From: Kalaharituber pfeilii | Taxonomy: Eukaryota > Ascomycota > Pezizomycetes > Pezizales > Pezizaceae | Assembly: GCA_015179045.1 (NCBI GenBank) | Contig: WHUZ01000056.1 | Coordinates: forward strand, 1 to 64,000 | Length of the DNA stretch: 64,000 nucleotides | Direction of reading: 5' to 3' | Shown: in pieces, positions 60,501 through 64,000 of the stretch | Position numbering within the stretch: the stretch's first letter is position 1 | Layout: each line of letters starts with the position of its first letter | The notes under the pieces: generated by a model | Told to the model about the DNA's origin: nothing | What the model saw: the letters and a program-made list of their open reading frames with translations, nothing else | Databases searched by the model: none | Program-made: the position numbers and the translations under genes

Positions 60501-61182
60501 GATTCGCCAGAATTACATCCCGACGATGTGGATGCGGCTTGCGAAACGCCTTGAAGACGGAAAGGAGGTGATCGATGAAGTGATTGACCTCATGGATGAG
60601 TATTATCTCACGCGGGACGACTACGATGCCATTATCGAGCTGGGTGTGGGGCCGATGTCGGAGGAGAATTTGAAGATTCAGTCACAGGTCAAGGCGGGGT
60701 TCACGAGGGAGTATAATGGGCGAAGCCACCCTATGCCGTTTGTAAAGGCTACAATCGGCGCGGGCGTTAGTGTCGTCGGCAAGGTGAAGAAGGAGGTGCC
60801 GGATTTGGAGGAGGCAATCGAGGAAAGTGAGGAGGAGGTGTTGGGAGAGGAGGCAGAAGAGGGTGGGGGCGAGGAGGAGGATATGGATTTGAGTAAGGAT
60901 AAGTATGTGAAATTGAAGAAGCCTGGGGCAAAATCGAAAGGGAAAGGGAAAGAGGTGGCGGGGAGGAAGGGTGCAGCTGCGGGGAGCTCAAAGGCGGGGC
61001 CGTCGAAGGGGAAGGGGAGGGGGAAAGGCAAAGCGGCGGCGAAGGATGATTCGGATGAAGACGAAGGCGAGGATATAGATAGAGAGGAGGTGGTAAAGCC
61101 TGCGAGGGGGAAGGGCAGTGCGGCGAGGGCGGGCCATTCCAAAGTGAGGGGTAGAGGAGGAAGGGCATTGGGAGCGAAATAA
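57513..61182 (+). CDS. Replication factor C subunit 1 (clamp loader large subunit)
   Basis: Loads the PCNA clamp at primer ends during DNA replication and repair. Nine exons: 57513-57599, 57657-57717, 57778-57850, 57922-58686, 58735-59136, 59189-59552, 59604-59875, 59934-60227, 60297-61182; 1067 residues, all phases consistent. The N-terminus MPADIRSFFAPRGG is the PCNA-binding-type motif of Rfc1. An acidic/basic linker follows, then a BRCT domain (LAGLTFVFTGEL to GPKKLETIRSHKIKTIDEDG). The AAA+ domain has Walker A HGPPGIGKTT, Walker B LVLIMDEVDGM, SSR-region ICICNERKLPKMRPF and the RFC1-specific C-terminal domain (WSLMPVHGVFSTVTPAS, LGNNSKHGKLSRFVKEI). The tail is Lys/Gly/Glu-rich. RFC1-specific boxes and length agree with the family. 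Confidence 0.95.
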
Positions 61183-61560
61183 AAAATTTTGTGAGTGTTC
61201 TTTTATTTTTTTTGGTGGGGTGAGGGTGGATTTGGTACATAGTGAGGATGTAATAATGATTTTGTAAAGAAATGCTGCATAGCACTTTTTGTGCGATAGT
61301 TGGTAATGTTTTGTGTTTTCTTTTTTGTTTCGACTTGTATTTTTATTTATTTATTTTTTTTTTGTAAGATGATGGGAACTCTGTATTATAGATTTCTGCT
61401 GGGAAAAAAAAAAAAGGAAAAAAAAAGAGGCAATCAGAGATGAGATAAAAAGATAACGGGTTAAAACACGTGATTCGAAACAATTGATAGATCTGTGTAG
61501 ATACTAGCTAGCCCTTCACAACCACCTTTTTCTTTCTTTCTTTTTTTTTTTTTTTTGTAG

Positions 61561-61607
<47 letters not shown>

Positions 61608-62142
61608 CCTTTTAACTTGTTGATCCGCTGCATAATTTCAAACGTAATAGCAATAGAGAGGCCACTTTTTAAATATAAATTTAAAAAAAAAATGATAAAG
61701 ATATATTTTTTGAAAAGAAAAAAGTCCTTAGAATTCCCAAATATAACTATTTTGTCGGTTGCTGAAGTCTATATACATGAGAAGAAAAAAAAAAGGAACA
61801 AAAAAACAAAAACAAAGCAACTGATATTTTCCCGATTTCTCAACTCAGCTACCCCATCCGATCCACTCTTTCTCTCTCTCCGTAACATGCCCCACGGTCT
61901 ATTTCAAATTCAAATTTCTCTCTCAAAAAAAAAGTGCAAAAGAATCCACCAGAGTACGCCCAGTCTTTGCCTAACTCCCATGCTCAGTTTCCCATCATTT
62001 CCGTTGCAATCTCAGATAACAGGACGAGCCTTTATGATACTGTTCATGGCAAATTATCCTAAGCATACAATCTCCCCTCCTGTTGAACGCATGCAAACAA
62101 GAAAGCCAAATGGAGAATGACTACCTTCGTACTGGGACGGCT

Positions 62143-62193
<51 letters not shown>

Positions 62194-62382
62194 GCTGGAT
62201 CGAGGTATCCAATAGGGCAACAACAAAAAAATATTTTGAATATACACCTTTTTTTCCTTGATTTTTTGTTTTCTTTAAGATTGTCTTAAAAGGGTGAGTA
62301 TCCCCCCTCAAGCTCATCAAAGCACAGGTCAGGCCCCGCTCCTGACTCTATTCCAGATTCCAATCCATACCGCAACCCATTT
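61183..62382. other. Convergent intergenic region with very long A and T runs
   Basis: Between RFC1 and GON7. Contains T16-GTAG-A42 (about 61541-61602) and T49 (62144-62192), the longest homopolymers of the window. The frame at 61617-62120 is AT-rich and lacks domains. No gene seen. Confidence 0.5.
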
Positions 62383-62907
62383 CTACTCTTTCTTGCCCGT
62401 TCCTCCCCCCAACTGCAGTTCGCCCCCCTTGCCCCCCACCCCGCCGGCCCTCCTCTCATCCAACTCCATCTTCTCTTCCCCCTCTCCCTCCTCTTCTCCC
62501 TCCTCCTCCTCCTCCTCCTCCTCCTCCTCCTCTCCATCCGCGGGCACTGCCTCTCCCCTCGCCGCGCTCTCTTCCCGCATCTTCTTCGTGAAAAATGTAT
62601 TCAGCTCTGACTGCAGCGAGAGGAGTGCAGTATGGAGAGACGAAAGGGCCTCGGTTTTTGGGTGCGGGGAGCCGAAGGGGGAGGTTGTACTTGTGGGGGG
62701 AGGTGGCGGGGGCGGGTAAGACGGGACTGGGTGCTTGAAGATGGTGGGGACCGGAGTGAGGGAGACGGTGCCGGGGGTAGAGGAGCAGGGGGTGGCAGAG
62801 TCGAGGTCCAGGTCGAGGTCGGGGTCGAGGTTGGAGGGTGGGGCTGCGGCGGCGGGGGGACGGTAGTGATAGGTGTAGGTCGCGGTAATGATGGGAGGCG
62901 TGGACAT
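62383..62907 (-). CDS. Gon7, subunit of the EKC/KEOPS complex
   Basis: Helps the KEOPS complex (Kae1, Bud32, Cgi121, Pcc1) make the t6A modification of tRNA, and is linked to telomere and transcription functions in yeast. Single exon, 174 residues. The N-terminal TATYTYHY and FKHPVPSYPPPP and the helix KTEALSSLHTALLSLQSELN followed by FFTKKMREES match the fungal Gon7 pattern (a short His-Pro-rich start and one helix ending in LQSEINxFLTxKM). The C-terminal half is a low-complexity acidic run of glutamates (plus-strand CTC repeat, 62488-62531) ending in GGGTGKKE. Yeast Gon7 is 123 residues, so the tail is an extension. Start ATG at 62907 lies directly before the conserved segment. Confidence 0.75.
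   Translation of the reverse strand: MSTPPIITATYTYHYRPPAAAAPPSNLDPDLDLDLDSATPCSSTPGTVSLTPVPTIFKHPVPSYPPPPPPPTSTTSPFGSPHPKTEALSSLHTALLSLQSELNTFFTKKMREESAARGEAVPADGEEEEEEEEEEEGEEEGEGEEKMELDERRAGGVGGKGGELQLGGGTGKKE
62488..62531 (-). repeat. CTC/GAG triplet repeat coding poly-glutamate
   Basis: A 14-unit CTC tract on the plus strand encodes uninterrupted glutamates in the Gon7 tail, a typical site of length variation. Confidence 0.75.
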
Positions 62908-63813
62908 TGTGCTTGTGGACCGATGACGACGATTGTGTTTCTGAGATGGAGGGAGGTACAGAAGTGTCCCTGTGGAGGATTCGAGAAGTCTGGTGATTTG
63001 TGTGAGTGCGAGTGCGAGGTGCGAGGGAGCGTGAATGTGAGTCCGAGAGTCCGAGAGGGCGAGCGAGTGAGAGTTGGGGGGGAGGGTGATGGCTCTAGCC
63101 GCGGCCTAGTCTCAGCCCAGTCCTGTGCTCTCGATTTGGCTCGGTCGGAAACCCTATATCGCACCTGCTTCGCCCCAGCTTTTATTCTTATTCGTGCTCG
63201 TGCTCGTGCTCGTGCTCGTGATCGTGCTCGTGCTCCCGTTCACTTGCTCGCCTTGCCACCCGCCCGCGCCGTGCGGGCTTGCCTCTGCGAGGGCAACTTG
63301 GCTGCTTTATGCCGCCGGGGAGGGCGGATCAACTTGCCTCCCGCGCTGGGCGGATGGAGGAGGGCGGGGCGGCCCGATATTGCTTGCTGGCACGGCCTTC
63401 TGCTGCGGCGAGAGGGCTGCCTGCTACGTGCAGTCGGCGCCCGCGCTCTGTGATCTCATCGCACATCCCTCGTCCTCTGCTCGCCTCGCGATGGGCCGCT
63501 GCGACGCTCAGGCTGCCCCGCCCGGCGCGGCACGTGGGCGGGCGCACCGGCGGCAGCATAGAGCAGCGCTGCGCTGGGGGCCGGCGCATGTGAACAAGGA
63601 CGCGCAGCCTGTCGCTGGCGGGGTACAGTACATCACAGAACGGGCGGCCAGCGGCGAGGACGGGTATCATATCGCCCGCAAGCATCGCTATCCTTATCGA
63701 TCGCGCGATCGCGATCACGACGTCCCGCGACAGAAAGTCTGCGTCTCACTCCCGCGCTCACTGCTTCCGCGCGCTCGACTGAGAACCGTGTCGCACGCAC
63801 TGACAGCGGCACA
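62908..63813. promoter_or_regulatory. Bidirectional GC-rich promoter region
   Basis: Between divergent GON7 and the unidentified gene. Carries a 6-bp CGTGCT tandem repeat at 63193-63236. Above 60 percent G+C by eye. Long overlapping frames are composition artefacts. Confidence 0.45.
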
Positions 63814-64000
63814 ATGTCTGCCTCCCGCACCACCGCGCAGTCCACCACGCACTCCATCACCGACGTTCTTGCCGTACCGTCCCCCCCCTCCCGCCTCCCC
63901 CCTCCCCCCTCCCCCATCCCAACTAACGCCCCCCACTCCTCTCTACGTAGGCCCTCGAATCCACCATCCAATCCGACACCCTGACCACGCTCTCGGACCT
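63814..64000 (+). CDS. 5' end of an unidentified gene (cut by window edge)
   Basis: ATG at 63814 opens a 20-codon exon (to 63873) reading MSASRTTAQSTTHSITDVLA. It is followed by a 77-nt intron with a GTACCG donor, an AACTAAC branch site (63921-63927) and a TACGTAG acceptor. Phase-0 continuation from 63951 reads ALESTIQSDTLTTLSD and runs off the window. Only about 36 residues are visible. I do not recognise the protein. Confidence 0.55.

Noticed and set aside
62632..63453. 273-codon Gly/Val-rich plus-strand frame
   Set aside because: Antisense to Gon7 and its GC-rich promoter. The composition explains the open frame.
1..64000. CRISPR array, rRNA genes or biosynthetic gene cluster
   Set aside because: No regular spacer-repeat pattern, no rRNA signature, and no polyketide, peptide or terpene synthase frames were seen.

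Overview
The window is fungal nuclear DNA from a filamentous ascomycete (Pezizomycotina). The evidence is many 40-100 nt GT-AG introns, some with CTAAC-type branch sites, and single-copy housekeeping genes of ascomycete type. There are also Tad1-like LINE fragments, Tc1/mariner and hAT miniature elements, and one AT-rich block that looks mutated by RIP. The repeat-rich, gene-sparse layout would suit a Pezizomycete such as a truffle relative, but the genus is a guess. Gene models were spliced by hand from reading-frame continuity and splice consensus.

Layout. 1-4.34 kb holds minisatellites: a 57-bp unit, a 12-bp unit and GGCCGG-rich inverted arms. They are interrupted by a LINE ORF1 fragment and a second, about 60-bp LINE stub. 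4.34-5.75 kb is an almost pure A/T block. 6.4-8.0 kb (-) is a bifunctional 6-phosphofructo-2-kinase/fructose-2,6-bisphosphatase. 8-16.5 kb is gene-poor, with a 95-bp hAT-type MITE, a 1.8-kb decayed Tc1/mariner element and a minisatellite. 16.5-20.8 kb (-) is an Rxt3-like subunit of the Rpd3L histone deacetylase complex. 20.8-26.7 kb has simple repeats and no convincing gene. 26.7-29.0 kb (+) is a membrane-anchored HSL-type alpha/beta hydrolase. 29.8-32.5 kb (-) is the ribosome biogenesis factor Tsr1. 34.2-37.8 kb (+) is the HOPS subunit Vps39/Vam6. 39.2-42.0 kb (-) is Rgp1. 43.6-47.2 kb (-) is an MABP1/WDR62-like WD40 protein. 47.2-54.2 kb is gene-poor. 54.2-54.9 kb (-) is a small coiled-coil protein. 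55.4-56.1 kb (+) is a decayed gene with an E-x-K nuclease-like core. 56.7-57.0 kb is a 290-bp MITE with perfect 58-bp inverted ends. 57.5-61.2 kb (+) is RFC1. 62.4-62.9 kb (-) is Gon7 of the EKC/KEOPS complex. From 63.8 kb (+) an unidentified gene begins and runs off the window.

The protein-coding genes are unrelated housekeeping functions (glycolytic control, chromatin, ribosome assembly, vacuole/Golgi traffic, DNA replication, tRNA t6A modification), not a cluster. One mild coincidence is that Vps39 and Rgp1, both effectors or regulators of Rab GTPases, are convergent neighbours. No new multi-gene system could be supported. The most unusual material is the repeat complex at the left end, the miniature transposons and the decayed nuclease-like gene.
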